Positions 35,852 to 45,436 of a DNA stretch of 64,000 nucleotides are shown one piece after another. The stretch is from NCBI RefSeq assembly GCF_001610875.1, contig NZ_CP011272.1, forward strand, positions 5,995,988 through 6,059,987, in the 5' to 3' direction. A program made the position numbers and the translations under genes. The notes beneath the pieces were generated by a model, which was not told the origin of the DNA, did not search any database, and saw nothing but the letters and a program-made list of their open reading frames with translations. The DNA comes from Pirellula sp. SH-Sr6A. Its GTDB lineage: Bacteria > Planctomycetota > Planctomycetia > Pirellulales > Pirellulaceae. Each line of letters begins with the position of its first letter. Position 1 is the first letter of the stretch.

Positions 35852-38505
35852 TGGAGGTCGTAAACGCATCCAGCTATGAGCGTTCTCTTGACCTGCGAGC
35901 TGCACGCGGTGTCTCGCTGATTAATTTGATAGAGAAATTTCGCAAGTGCGAACTTTCTGACCGCAATTCTATCATTGACCTCGCATGCGGCGCTCCGAAG
36001 AATTTCGTCTCTTTTTGGGAAAGGCTACTAGTTCGATCAAACTCTGGACTTTTTAAACAAGCGAAAACAATTCTTGGAGTTGATCTTGCCCCGTGTTCTA
36101 ATAATGCACTGCCGACTCCATTTGAATACATCTCGGCGGATCTTACATCATTAGCACCCGTTTCTGATCGTTCGAAAAGCTTCGACATCGCAACGTGCTT
36201 CTATGGATTCCATTGGCTGGTTGGGGGCCCAGATGAACATGTCAAACTCCACAAAGCGCAAGTGATTCTGAATCATGCTGACCACCTTCTCACCGAAAAT
36301 GGCATCATGGCGATCCAGCATCTATTTACTTCCAACAATATGCCTGAAGTTACGCTGATAGCTCTGGAGGCATTGAAAGCAACCTTCCCTGACTTCGGAA
36401 CGATGACTCACGCCGAATATGTTAGAAAGCGCGCACTGCACTGGACGATACCAGAATGCACTGAAGATATCCTGAGACTAACGACTGATATTGCCGCATC
36501 TTCCGGCTCTACATTTACAACCGCGATTGTCATGCCAAGCGTTTCATGGCATTGGTTTCCAGCAGAAGATATCTGGCCATTATGGTCTTCGGTCAATTCT
36601 CACATATTTATGCGTGGTTTCACTCTCGCCCAGCAAACAGACTTGGAAAGAACCTTTCGATCCATATGCGTCAAGCCAAGGCTAGACGAATTGGGCATAT
36701 CCTCAACTACTCATGACGGAAAGCTTTGGGCAATGTTAAAAATGACAGTTGCCCAGCAAATAATACATAGAAGTTCTAGTCGCTCTTTAAGTCCGGCGGT
36801 CATGCAAAATGTCAAAATCGGCTTGCACAGCAAAGTTCGCAATCGACTGAGAGAAAAGTTACCAGCATTTGAGGGCAATCGCATTTGGTTTCAGCGTGAA
36901 GGTGTGGTCAACGGTACAAACTCTGATAATCAAATTCACAATGACGTTTACTATGTTGCCGAACCCTTGCTTGAATGTATACCGAAGGAGTTGGGTGAAG
37001 TATTTTCACTAAACATCCGTGTTGGCAAAGTTGAGTTGGGCGACTCTGGCGCCAAGATGATAAACGTTACCCCCAAGCCTGACCATGTGCATGCTTTGGA
37101 GATGGACAGGAGCAAACTGTCCAGACTTCTCGGGACAGAGAATATGACGCTTTCAGAAGCGGTTTTTTCGAATCAAGACCATCCAGACGACTTTGTGCTA
37201 TTCGTCGGGAAAGATTGGGGCAATTACTTTGAGTGGTACGATCTAGCCTCCGATCAGCCATCTGAAACTCTTGGATTGACGTCGGCGCTTTGGCTTGAGT
37301 CTGTATCGACGCCACCTGTGCTTGGTCCACTTCCGCCCATCGTCCTCAGTTCAGTAGGAAATAGCGCAGTTTCAATACGTGACAAGCCGATCTCTGTCTT
37401 TCTGAGGTTTGTTTTGGAGCAATTCAGCGGGAAGAGATTTGCGCTATTGGTTAGCACAACACGTTCTTATGATGTTGCCTCACTATCGCTCGATGCAGCT
37501 AGCCTGACTGTTATTGCAACCGCACGGACGTCAACGGATCGCAACCTGTTAACTGCGGAGTTCCCGACGGTGCGAGACTGCGACGCACTTTGGAGTTCTT
37601 TGAACCTATTCACAACGCTCTCGAATCGACAGTCAGCAAGCAGGCGGCGTGCGTTAGACATCTTCCGGGCAGAAAGTCACGAAAGAAATCAGCTTCTTGA
37701 ATTCGCATTCGACAAACTTCTTGGGACACGATTTCGGGATATTCTTACCAGAGTCAAAATTGAGCTCATAGGTGATGATTGCGAAGCTAGGAAGCAAGAC
37801 ATCGAACTTGTCGAAAATGGGCTGCTCATTCTCTTTCCCGAAGCAGTAACAGCCATACAGTGGTTAGCCTTTACGTGGAGTTCATCGAAAGAACGAAAAG
37901 ACGACTTCCTTTTTGCAGAGAACCACAGTATTAACTTCAAGCACTTTCTTGTAAAGCTCGTAGAGTGTGCTGCAAAAGTCGCAGCAGTAGCTGACGTAAA
38001 AAACCTCGCGATTTCCTCATTTGACGACGTTAGGTATGTTCGCCATGAATGGACTCAGCGGCTAAGCATTCGAGCTTCGCAAGTTCAGATCGCTTGCCAT
38101 GGTGGCGTTGATAGAATCGTTGTACCCAAGTTAGCCAAAGTCGCAAGCGAGTCGTCATTGAACCAAACGTGGCTGGTTCGAGCTGTTGTCGCGTCATTGA
38201 CGAATGCAATGAAGCATGCTCCGAGTGGAGTCATACATTTAAACGCAATACTGTGCGGCGGTTCGCTTGTAATTGAGGTGAAAAACTCCTCCTCTGAGGG
38301 GCATCCAGATAAGGAGTACGGAACCGAATCTGTTTTGCAGTTGTGCGCGAGTTCAATTTCTCCACCTGGTACGGCCTATTTCGGTCCAGGAAAGCAATCA
38401 CAAAACGGAACGGATCTCGATCACTGGACAGCGTCTTTAGAACTGCCGCTAGTTTTGAAGCAACCAAACCCTTGGTTGATTTTTGAGGGAGACACGTCCC
38501 GATGA
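35851..38505 (+). CDS. SAM methyltransferase fused to histidine-kinase-like ATPase
   Basis: A protein of 884 residues. The N-terminal domain is a class I methyltransferase: SIIDLACGAPKNF (about 40-52), DIATCFYGFHWLVGG (about 111-125), a layout reminiscent of small-molecule carboxyl methyltransferases. Residues 300-650 are not recognised. The C-terminal 150 residues resemble a GHKL ATPase of histidine kinases: N-box SLTNAMKHAPSG (about 780) and LVIEVKNSS; the later G-boxes are weak and no phospho-accepting H-box is clear. A fusion of methyltransferase and HATPase is unusual. Downstream genes encode receiver-like and AAA+ proteins, so it may be a sensor in the same circuit (inference). ATG 35851 overlaps the previous stop. 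Confidence 0.65.
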   Translation: MEVVNASSYERSLDLRAARGVSLINLIEKFRKCELSDRNSIIDLACGAPKNFVSFWERLLVRSNSGLFKQAKTILGVDLAPCSNNALPTPFEYISADLTSLAPVSDRSKSFDIATCFYGFHWLVGGPDEHVKLHKAQVILNHADHLLTENGIMAIQHLFTSNNMPEVTLIALEALKATFPDFGTMTHAEYVRKRALHWTIPECTEDILRLTTDIAASSGSTFTTAIVMPSVSWHWFPAEDIWPLWSSVNSHIFMRGFTLAQQTDLERTFRSICVKPRLDELGISSTTHDGKLWAMLKMTVAQQIIHRSSSRSLSPAVMQNVKIGLHSKVRNRLREKLPAFEGNRIWFQREGVVNGTNSDNQIHNDVYYVAEPLLECIPKELGEVFSLNIRVGKVELGDSGAKMINVTPKPDHVHALEMDRSKLSRLLGTENMTLSEAVFSNQDHPDDFVLFVGKDWGNYFEWYDLASDQPSETLGLTSALWLESVSTPPVLGPLPPIVLSSVGNSAVSIRDKPISVFLRFVLEQFSGKRFALLVSTTRSYDVASLSLDAASLTVIATARTSTDRNLLTAEFPTVRDCDALWSSLNLFTTLSNRQSASRRRALDIFRAESHERNQLLEFAFDKLLGTRFRDILTRVKIELIGDDCEARKQDIELVENGLLILFPEAVTAIQWLAFTWSSSKERKDDFLFAENHSINFKHFLVKLVECAAKVAAVADVKNLAISSFDDVRYVRHEWTQRLSIRASQVQIACHGGVDRIVVPKLAKVASESSLNQTWLVRAVVASLTNAMKHAPSGVIHLNAILCGGSLVIEVKNSSSEGHPDKEYGTESVLQLCASSISPPGTAYFGPGKQSQNGTDLDHWTASLELPLVLKQPNPWLIFEGDTSR

Positions 38506-39716
38506 ACTGTCGTACTTGGTATGTCTTTGAAGACGATATTGCGAAGATGCGCGCATACGTGTCTGCCTTTGCAGATCATTTAGCGGAAGTTCCGGACGAC
38601 GTTCTTGTGTTGGCTGTTTTTGACCAACGAGAGTATAACCGTCTGCTTAATGAAGCGCCAGAGAGGGCCAATGTCAAGCTCGTGACCAGCAGAGATGACT
38701 TTTTCAGGATACGCAACGAAATAGTGAATTCAAGCGGACCAGCAATCATATTGCTTGATATCTTGCTTAAACATGTAGGCACTGTAATTCAAGACAACAG
38801 CAACTTCGTCGATGATTTCCTGATCAAAGTCAGCCAACGTGAATCCGATTGCTTGGTCTGTCTGATTTCAAGCGAGCATGATGGAGAGGATTTGCTCAGA
38901 CAGCATCCGTCGCTTTACTCTCAGGTAATCCACCTGGAGGCTGTTACTGGAAATGAGCAGGCAATGCTTTCGAGATCCAAAAGGGCATTGAAAAGTGCAA
39001 ATATTGAGTGGGATCGTTTCGAAGCAAATGCATGTGCAAAGATTCTTTCTGCGATAATGAATGCACAAGCAATTGGCCAGAACCCAGGACACCCAAATGA
39101 TTTTTCTACCGATGTACCAAATGACTTTCCGTTCCGCGATAGTTTTCTTGATGACGGGTTTCCGACAAGATCGTTCAAATCGCTATTCTATTTCGCAAGC
39201 TGCGAAGGATACGACTGTTCAACTCAAGTAATTGCAAGGATCTTAGCTTCATGCGGAGTAAAGGCCAACTGCGACTTTCAAACCTCAACGAAGGGTAGGT
39301 TTCGCTTTCATGTCCCGGGGGGGGCGCGTTTTCTGTTTAGACTGACGTATCTGATAACGCAGTTTAAAGACGTGACGCCTCAAAATCCAGTTATCAAAAT
39401 ATCGTTGTCTGACGATCCTTCACTCGCTGTTCAACTCCACTTTCATAATCCGATAGATCGACTTATGAATTCGTTTATCGCTGAGAATAAGGATACCGGT
39501 ACTTGTGGCGTGATTCGTCGATTTGCTTCCTCGCCTTTTAGCACACATTGCGGTGTTGACCAAAATATCTCGGGATTCATTGCGCAGACTGAACGACAGT
39601 TGTCCTGCCGGATTCCTTCTCTACCAGCAGATACATGCACTTTCGAAGTTCTTTTTAATAAGAGATCAATCACGTTCTCGTGCCAAAATAGTACTCGTCC
39701 TGTGAGTTTAAAATGA
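38502..39716 (+). CDS. Receiver-like protein of unknown function
   Basis: A protein of 404 residues. The first 120 residues look like a response-regulator receiver: YVFEDD acidic pair and AIILLDILL with a candidate phospho-acceptor Asp; a clear conserved Lys is not seen. The remainder (120-404) is not recognised and contains beta-rich stretches (GRFRFHVPGGARFLFRLTYL). It has no DNA-binding HTH. Four-base overlaps with both neighbours show tight co-expression with the HATPase fusion. It could be the phospho-relay partner of the preceding protein (inference). Confidence 0.5.
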   Translation: MNCRTWYVFEDDIAKMRAYVSAFADHLAEVPDDVLVLAVFDQREYNRLLNEAPERANVKLVTSRDDFFRIRNEIVNSSGPAIILLDILLKHVGTVIQDNSNFVDDFLIKVSQRESDCLVCLISSEHDGEDLLRQHPSLYSQVIHLEAVTGNEQAMLSRSKRALKSANIEWDRFEANACAKILSAIMNAQAIGQNPGHPNDFSTDVPNDFPFRDSFLDDGFPTRSFKSLFYFASCEGYDCSTQVIARILASCGVKANCDFQTSTKGRFRFHVPGGARFLFRLTYLITQFKDVTPQNPVIKISLSDDPSLAVQLHFHNPIDRLMNSFIAENKDTGTCGVIRRFASSPFSTHCGVDQNISGFIAQTERQLSCRIPSLPADTCTFEVLFNKRSITFSCQNSTRPVSLK

Positions 39717-40513
39717 AGTGTGTGTTTTTTGCAGATCACGCGGATGAGTCCCCAAGCTTGGTGCGACCTGTTGCTGGGATTGAGGGGCTCTCGTCGAAGT
39801 GCTTACCTACTGGAACAGTTGAGGCTACTGATCTCTGCGATGCGGACTTTGCGATAATTCATGCTGACGAAGACGAAATGAGAAGAATGCAATCCGCGTG
39901 GGTGAAGAGTGGACGAAGGAATCTAATAGTACTCCGTGTTTCTCGCGGCGGCGAAGATGAATTGAGATTGCGACCTCATGATGAGTGGCGTGCAGAGGCT
40001 GGAATTGATGGGCAAATCTTCTCAGTTGTGTTGAATGCGAGAAACCAGTATTCGATAGGAAATGGGTTTCTTACATGCTTTTGCTCAATGTCCGTAGATC
40101 AGGCAAAAAGCATAGTTATGAATCGTTTGGTTGGAGTCGATCCACAACTGGCTTCAGTGTTTAGCTCACCTTCTCGTTACAACCTGTTAGCAAACCTTCA
40201 CCTGTTCTGCGTGGGGTATTCACTTACAGAAATGGACCCAGTCGAAATTGAGAATTTGATATCAAGCAGTTCTAGAAGGCGTTTTTTTTCATCTGACATC
40301 TGCCGTGATTACTTCCACGATAAAAAGAGTTGGCAGACTGTGTTTGATCAGAGCATGTTAAAGCACCTTCTCTCCGACCCAGCGGTTCGCGAGAAAAGGA
40401 CGTTATCGGCTTTTTTGTCACTATTGCTTGAGCCATCTGCCTGCAAAAGCTGGCTGAATGACGTTTCTGTAAAAGAAGTGATGGACGAGATTGAGGCATT
40501 GAATCGCGTATGA
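39713..40513 (+). CDS. Hypothetical protein of the 30-45 kb operon
   Basis: A protein of 266 residues, soluble, no signal peptide or membrane helix. The N-terminal 100 residues alternate beta and alpha (VFFADHADESPS, ADFAIIHADEDEM, NLIVLRVSR), suggesting a Rossmann-like or degenerate receiver fold. The C-terminal half is helical. No family recognised. Overlaps the genes on both sides by four bases. Confidence 0.5.
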   Translation: MKCVFFADHADESPSLVRPVAGIEGLSSKCLPTGTVEATDLCDADFAIIHADEDEMRRMQSAWVKSGRRNLIVLRVSRGGEDELRLRPHDEWRAEAGIDGQIFSVVLNARNQYSIGNGFLTCFCSMSVDQAKSIVMNRLVGVDPQLASVFSSPSRYNLLANLHLFCVGYSLTEMDPVEIENLISSSSRRRFFSSDICRDYFHDKKSWQTVFDQSMLKHLLSDPAVREKRTLSAFLSLLLEPSACKSWLNDVSVKEVMDEIEALNRV

Positions 40514-41031
40514 CTACATGGCGAGAATGCCGTTCTTCGTTTTGCCATCAATGGCTGACGAACAACTACTTGAATCAGTTGCGGTACTGGGTTTCCGAAA
40601 TGGAAGCTACGGACGACGATGGAGACGTTGACTTCGAGGAGAAATTTGTCAACAAGACCCTTAAGCAATGGGAACACCGGTCGATCGAGGCGGCGTGGAT
40701 CGTTGATAACGCCGTCGAGAATATAAGCCCCAAGCATCTGTTCGAACAAATGCCGCTCTGCCAGATACCCGCCGAGGTTCGCGAACCGGTAGCTGATGCT
40801 TGCCATCAATTATGGCTGCAACGGACTGCGAAAGTTCGACTTCGAGCGGAAAAGGCAAAACGGCAAGTTGATCTGACTTATCGGCGATTGATCAAGTGTT
40901 TGTCGCACTGTTCAGTTCCACTTACGGCGGCATCAACGCGTCGCTGTACGCCTTTGGCGATCAAATTCGAAGCTGCCTGCAATGAATTAAAAGAAGCACT
41001 AGAGATTTTGCCAAAATGTGCGCACTGGTGA
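40510..41031 (+). CDS. Hypothetical helical protein of the 30-45 kb operon
   Basis: A protein of 173 residues, predominantly helical and charged, without membrane segment. It starts MTTWRECRSSFCHQWLTNNY. No motif recognised. Its start overlaps the preceding stop, and a 28-base gap separates it from the AAA+ gene. Confidence 0.5.
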   Translation: MTTWRECRSSFCHQWLTNNYLNQLRYWVSEMEATDDDGDVDFEEKFVNKTLKQWEHRSIEAAWIVDNAVENISPKHLFEQMPLCQIPAEVREPVADACHQLWLQRTAKVRLRAEKAKRQVDLTYRRLIKCLSHCSVPLTAASTRRCTPLAIKFEAACNELKEALEILPKCAHW

Positions 41032-41059
41032 TGCAACCTGACTAAATGAAAACAAGATT

Positions 41060-42937
41060 ATGACAAACTTACGAACTACCGAGTCGGATTATCTGCCGCG
41101 AATTCTGATCATTGATGATCAATATGGCAGATCCTTGAAGGATGGCACTCAGAACGATCTTCGGCACACGTGGCGACGGACTCACGGATTGCTAGACGCA
41201 ACGGGTGACGCAAGTGCTTCAAAGAGCAAGCCACGAGGTGAAACGGTTGCAAGAGCGTTTTTTTTCAGCGGTCAATCTCCGTCGCCGGTAGGAATTGGCG
41301 ATGAAATTTCCAACGATCTGCCTGCAATCCTTCAAACCGTTCGCGAAGGCTGGGTATGCAAGCCTGAAGACCGATGGGCACTCGTACTTGTCGATATGGA
41401 GTTTGTGACAGGGATCATTACTGAAGAGAGTTCTCGAGACGAAGCCGGTGCGCCCAGCAAAAGTCCGATTGGACAAGCGGCGACGGAATATTTCGGTTTG
41501 AAGATTATTGAAGCGATCAAAACGGAATACCCAGATCTGCCTGTGGTGATCCTCTCGAGTAATAAGCAGAATCAGGACGCCATCAGCGAGCGATATGAAG
41601 GACAAGGAGTCAAAGTCTTTATCGATAAGCAGTGTACCGCAGAGGAATTGCAAAACTACATATGGGAGGAGGGACTAGTTCCGGATGAACTAGGGTTGAG
41701 TCTTGGATATTCACTACCACTCTTGAAAGCGCTTCGCATCGCAAGAAAAGTCGGTCGTACAAGGAGCCCGGTTCTGATTACGGGGCAGTCAGGCACGGGG
41801 AAGCAGCCTCTCGCGGAGTATTTGATGCAATGGAGTGCTAAGAGTACTAACGGTCCACAAATTTCATTCAATTGTGCAAAGTTGAAGACTGAGACTGGAG
41901 TTTCGCAACTATTTGGGCATGTCAAGGGAGCTTTCACCAACGCAATTTCGGACAAAAAGGGGCTGCTTGAAGCCGCGGATGGTGGCGATCTGTTTCTGGA
42001 TGAATTGTCATGGTTGAACTTGGAAAATCAGTCCAGACTTTTGAAGGTCATCGAGGATGGCAGGCTCACTCGACTCGGGGAAGACGAGGACAAGGTCAAG
42101 AATGTTGACGTGCGGGTCATCTGTGGGACAAATGCCGATTTGGACTTATTGGTTCAGGAGGGCAAGTTTCTACACGATCTGTTGTTCCGACTAGACGTGG
42201 TTTCAATCGAGTTGCCGCCGTTGTCTCAGCGATTCGAAGATTTGGAGTTGATTGTCAACGGTTTGATTCGCAAGTTCGACAAGCAGGCGATTCCACGCAA
42301 AATTGGTGCAGGATTGATCCCATATCTGATGAGCTATTCGTGGCCAGGCAACATCCGCGAGTTGTCGAACATGGTCGAACGGGCATGTGTTCTTGATCAA
42401 GAAAGTCGGCATCTTTTGTCACGTGACATGCCACTTCCTGTCGCTGTGTCACCTGATGTGCCGAACGCTGGTCAGGTTAGCGGACAGCATCCTGGCGTCC
42501 ATGAAGCTCTTGCACTGGACGGGGCTCTTTCAGCGTCAGTGGCAGTTCCACCCAACCCCGAAATGTCGGTTGAAGATTTCATTCAGTTTCTCGCAAACGT
42601 ACGTTTGACGGCCGACTCAGATGAAGAACTGCGAGGGATGTTTGGCTCAGGCAGGAATGTGTTGGGTAGATACGAAACCGCGTCGAATACGGCGATTACC
42701 CGGCTGGTATTGCTGGCGCTGGAAAAGTGTGTTTCTGAGGGTGACGCTAGAAATCTGGAATTCAATTTCGCGAAGACGATTCAATTATTGGTTGATGCGA
42801 ATGTGAAGACGACCAAGTTCAACCGTTTCGTGGAGACACATTGCCTGTCTGTGGAGGGGCCGGTTGGAGAGCAGTTCAAGAGAGCTTGGGAGAAGAAGAA
42901 GGCCTTCACCAAGCCTAGTAATGAGACGACAGCTTAG
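41060..42937 (+). CDS. NtrC-like receiver/AAA+ protein without GAFTGA loop or HTH
   Basis: A protein of 625 residues. The N-terminal receiver domain has IIDDQ (about 14), phospho-acceptor in LVDMEF (about 112), Ser in VVILSSN and Lys in FIDKQ (about 189), with an insert of about 60 residues between the first two. The sigma-54-activator-type AAA+ domain has Walker A GQSGTGK (about 241), GAFTNA at the place of the GAFTGA loop (about 289), Walker B GGDLFLDEL (about 308) and WPGNIRELSNMVERA. The last 150 residues do not contain a Fis-type HTH that I can see. Because the loop needed to contact sigma-54 is altered, it is more likely a signalling ATPase than a classical enhancer-binding protein. Confidence 0.75.
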   Translation: MTNLRTTESDYLPRILIIDDQYGRSLKDGTQNDLRHTWRRTHGLLDATGDASASKSKPRGETVARAFFFSGQSPSPVGIGDEISNDLPAILQTVREGWVCKPEDRWALVLVDMEFVTGIITEESSRDEAGAPSKSPIGQAATEYFGLKIIEAIKTEYPDLPVVILSSNKQNQDAISERYEGQGVKVFIDKQCTAEELQNYIWEEGLVPDELGLSLGYSLPLLKALRIARKVGRTRSPVLITGQSGTGKQPLAEYLMQWSAKSTNGPQISFNCAKLKTETGVSQLFGHVKGAFTNAISDKKGLLEAADGGDLFLDELSWLNLENQSRLLKVIEDGRLTRLGEDEDKVKNVDVRVICGTNADLDLLVQEGKFLHDLLFRLDVVSIELPPLSQRFEDLELIVNGLIRKFDKQAIPRKIGAGLIPYLMSYSWPGNIRELSNMVERACVLDQESRHLLSRDMPLPVAVSPDVPNAGQVSGQHPGVHEALALDGALSASVAVPPNPEMSVEDFIQFLANVRLTADSDEELRGMFGSGRNVLGRYETASNTAITRLVLLALEKCVSEGDARNLEFNFAKTIQLLVDANVKTTKFNRFVETHCLSVEGPVGEQFKRAWEKKKAFTKPSNETTA

Positions 42938-42945
42938 TAGTAGGC

Positions 42946-44925
42946 TTGGAGATTCGAAGATCTATCGTGCATAAATATATCTTGTTGTCACAATCCGAAG
43001 TGGGTGGTAGAGCATTACAAGCTTGGGCTCGACTGTTAGCACTGCCAGACTATGAAGACACGGTTGCAGATCCGATCGTCTTCGACGAACGTTCACATCG
43101 ACTACTACCCGAGATTTCTGTGTATGATTACTTCATTCATCAAATCGAATCGCGGATTGAAAATCACCACGGTCGCTGCGTCACCGTCTTGGTGGACTCG
43201 GTGCGACCTAACGACTTGTCCCTGGTTAGTGACGCTGCTACTTGGGAAACACTGATCGCGATGTTGGTGGTGACTTTCCCTGAGTTTCGCTGGACATTCG
43301 CCTACGACGGTCTACCTGAGGTTCAGGACAAGAGTTGTCTCGATCGAGCAAATTTCACGGAGGGCGACAAGACCGTCGAGTGCATATTTTGTTGGCATAA
43401 TCGTTACTCTATCTTTCATGTTTGGTCCGATCCACTTTTCGACGCGACCGGGCTTCGCGACTGGATTCGCTTAAAGACCAATCTTGATCTGGAGAGAATG
43501 TCAAGTGAAGCGGGCAATTTAAATGCGCCATTTCAGCTGCCTCGGCGACGTGAGTTATCAGCTGTGATAGAGGATGAGCTTGACTATGCAATGATGCACG
43601 CATACACCACCTATCGGTTTGGTTTTCGTACGGACGTAGTAAGTTCATGGATTCAAATGGAGGAGCGATTTCACATCGATCCGACAGGAAATGCTCAGAC
43701 AAATTCAGGCAACACTAGACTAAAACTGCCGATCAAGAAAAGGCATAAGTATCGAGTGATACTCGAAGATATGCGATTGCAGTTCGCTGATAAATCAGCC
43801 AAGAAACATCTTTCACGCCTTGAGGAACGCGGAATTCACTGCAATCGATTGGCAGATGAAAATGACGATTCGGATTTTCGGTTCATGATTTCAACGGGAC
43901 AGGAGTCTCGCTCTGACGACATATGGACGACCAACAAAGGTTTTCTCAAGAACAAGTCAAATGGCGTTGGAGGTCTTTTGTCTAAGCCGGTTGGAGGTCC
44001 GTTTGAATTATGGCGGACGGCGAAGCTTGATAAGTTGTTGCCGGACGGAGTTGCCAATGGATTCGACTCGCCACCCGCTGAAATCATGGAGGATCTTTAC
44101 GACGGACATGGAGCACCTGGAAAGTTGGCTCTAGTTGCTCGAAAATTGATCGACCGCGCGAGGCATAAACTTTCGAACGGTCTGTCAGTGTCAGACAATA
44201 TTCTATCTGCCGTTTTGGCGAATGACGCATGCGAATTACTTGGTGGCAAGACGCCGGCTCTATCACTTGAAGCGATTAAAATTAAGCATGCCGCAGAGGT
44301 CCGCGCGGAATGTGGTTTCGTAGGAGCGGGCTTTCATTTCGATCTTGAGGATCGTTTAAGGGAGATCAATAAGTTTGTTCATGCAACCTGCCGCTGGTAC
44401 CATCCATCCGTCCGCAGCTATGCAGAGCTTGATGCTCGAGCGACCATATGCAACGAACTTGTGAAAATCTACTCTGATGCAGGCCAGTCAGAAGAACAGG
44501 ATGCATGTCTTGCCCATTTTCGTTGGAATAACAGGCGACTTGAACTGTTACAGTCGATGGCTCAGTGGAGCTTGATAGGTATCGCATTAAACAGTGTTTT
44601 GTTTTATGCAGAAGTGCTTTTGGTCAGCCTGAATCGAATTTTGTTCGCGTTCGGGCTATGGATTATCGTTTTTTGTGGAATTACCTTGGTGGTGAACTCG
44701 CTATATGCGACCGAGCAATTAGGTTTGCGGGAATTCCCAGTCTTATTAGCAACCCAACTGAACTGGATGATTGGTGGATCAGCAAACGGAATTAGCTCGC
44801 TCGGTAAATCATCTAGCGATCAAGAATTGATGCTTGCATTAGTTTCGATCGGAGCCAATGTAGTAGGAGTCTTTCATTTCGGAATTCTAATTTCCTATTT
44901 CTACTCATTGATTTCGCGGAAGTAG
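42946..44925 (+). CDS. Large protein with C-terminal membrane domain
   Basis: A protein of about 659 residues; the frame opens with TTG 42946, and no in-frame ATG lies close by. Residues 1-530 are soluble, with alternating strands and helices at the N-terminus (VTVLVDSVRPNDLSLVSD) and no motif I can name. The last 110 residues hold three likely membrane helices (SLIGIALNSVLFYAEVLLVS; ILFAFGLWIIVFCGITLVV; SIGANVVGVFHFGILISYF). A soluble sensor plus C-terminal helices is the usual plan of membrane-acting effectors in bacterial conflict systems, which is only an analogy. Eight bases separate it from the AAA+ gene. Confidence 0.55.
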   Translation: MEIRRSIVHKYILLSQSEVGGRALQAWARLLALPDYEDTVADPIVFDERSHRLLPEISVYDYFIHQIESRIENHHGRCVTVLVDSVRPNDLSLVSDAATWETLIAMLVVTFPEFRWTFAYDGLPEVQDKSCLDRANFTEGDKTVECIFCWHNRYSIFHVWSDPLFDATGLRDWIRLKTNLDLERMSSEAGNLNAPFQLPRRRELSAVIEDELDYAMMHAYTTYRFGFRTDVVSSWIQMEERFHIDPTGNAQTNSGNTRLKLPIKKRHKYRVILEDMRLQFADKSAKKHLSRLEERGIHCNRLADENDDSDFRFMISTGQESRSDDIWTTNKGFLKNKSNGVGGLLSKPVGGPFELWRTAKLDKLLPDGVANGFDSPPAEIMEDLYDGHGAPGKLALVARKLIDRARHKLSNGLSVSDNILSAVLANDACELLGGKTPALSLEAIKIKHAAEVRAECGFVGAGFHFDLEDRLREINKFVHATCRWYHPSVRSYAELDARATICNELVKIYSDAGQSEEQDACLAHFRWNNRRLELLQSMAQWSLIGIALNSVLFYAEVLLVSLNRILFAFGLWIIVFCGITLVVNSLYATEQLGLREFPVLLATQLNWMIGGSANGISSLGKSSSDQELMLALVSIGANVVGVFHFGILISYFYSLISRK

Positions 44926-44976
44926 TGCGAGCTACCATAACCGAAAACCTATTGATAGCAACACGATTGTATCCCT

Positions 44977-45228
44977 ATGACAACCAACGACACCGAAGAG
45001 CTGCGTCAGGAAATTAGACGTTTGAAAGCGAATATTACGCCTTGGAAGCCTCGCGTAGCTTTGGCCATAGGCGTTGTGATTGCGGCAAGCACCTTCGTCG
45101 TTCTTTCCTATTGCGAAATTCTTAAAGTCAGGCCGAGTACGTGGCTAGACCTTGCCTACTTGGGATTGATGCTTTCATTTTGGTTTGCGACCGTTGCGAT
45201 AGGAATCTGGCATACCCGTTCATTTTGA
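44977..45228 (+). CDS. Small two-helix membrane protein
   Basis: A protein of 83 residues. A short charged coiled-coil start (EELRQEIRRLKANI) is followed by two membrane helices (VALAIGVVIAASTFVVLS; LAYLGLMLSFWFATVAIGIW). It is the last gene of the long plus-strand operon, followed by a terminator. It may associate with the preceding membrane protein. Confidence 0.55.
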   Translation: MTTNDTEELRQEIRRLKANITPWKPRVALAIGVVIAASTFVVLSYCEILKVRPSTWLDLAYLGLMLSFWFATVAIGIWHTRSF

Positions 45229-45396
45229 TAGTACGTAAGTTAGTCAATGAACGAGATCAAATCTGCAGGTTATTCGCGGAAACAGCCAAATATCCATAAC
45301 CCAGTCCAGAGAAAACAGGCGGGTTTCGTGAGGTGTTGGTTCCACTCAACTTTTCAATTCTCGGCGAACCAAGGCTGACCGCCGAGTTATAAAAAC

Positions 45397-45436
45397 AAGC
45401 CGGCGATGGTGTAATGCACTGTCGCCGGCTTCTTTC
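45397..45436 (+). terminator. Intrinsic terminator closing the 30-45 kb operon
   Basis: Ten-base stem AGCCGGCGA.../...TCGCCGGCT (45397-45431) with a 15-base loop followed by CTTTC. A group II intron is inserted immediately behind it, as is usual for class C introns. Confidence 0.75.

Noticed and set aside
41060-42937. AAA+ protein as RtcR, the regulator of RNA repair
   Set aside because: RtcR has an N-terminal CARF domain, whereas this protein has a receiver domain with Asp and Lys motifs, and it is far from the slipin gene.
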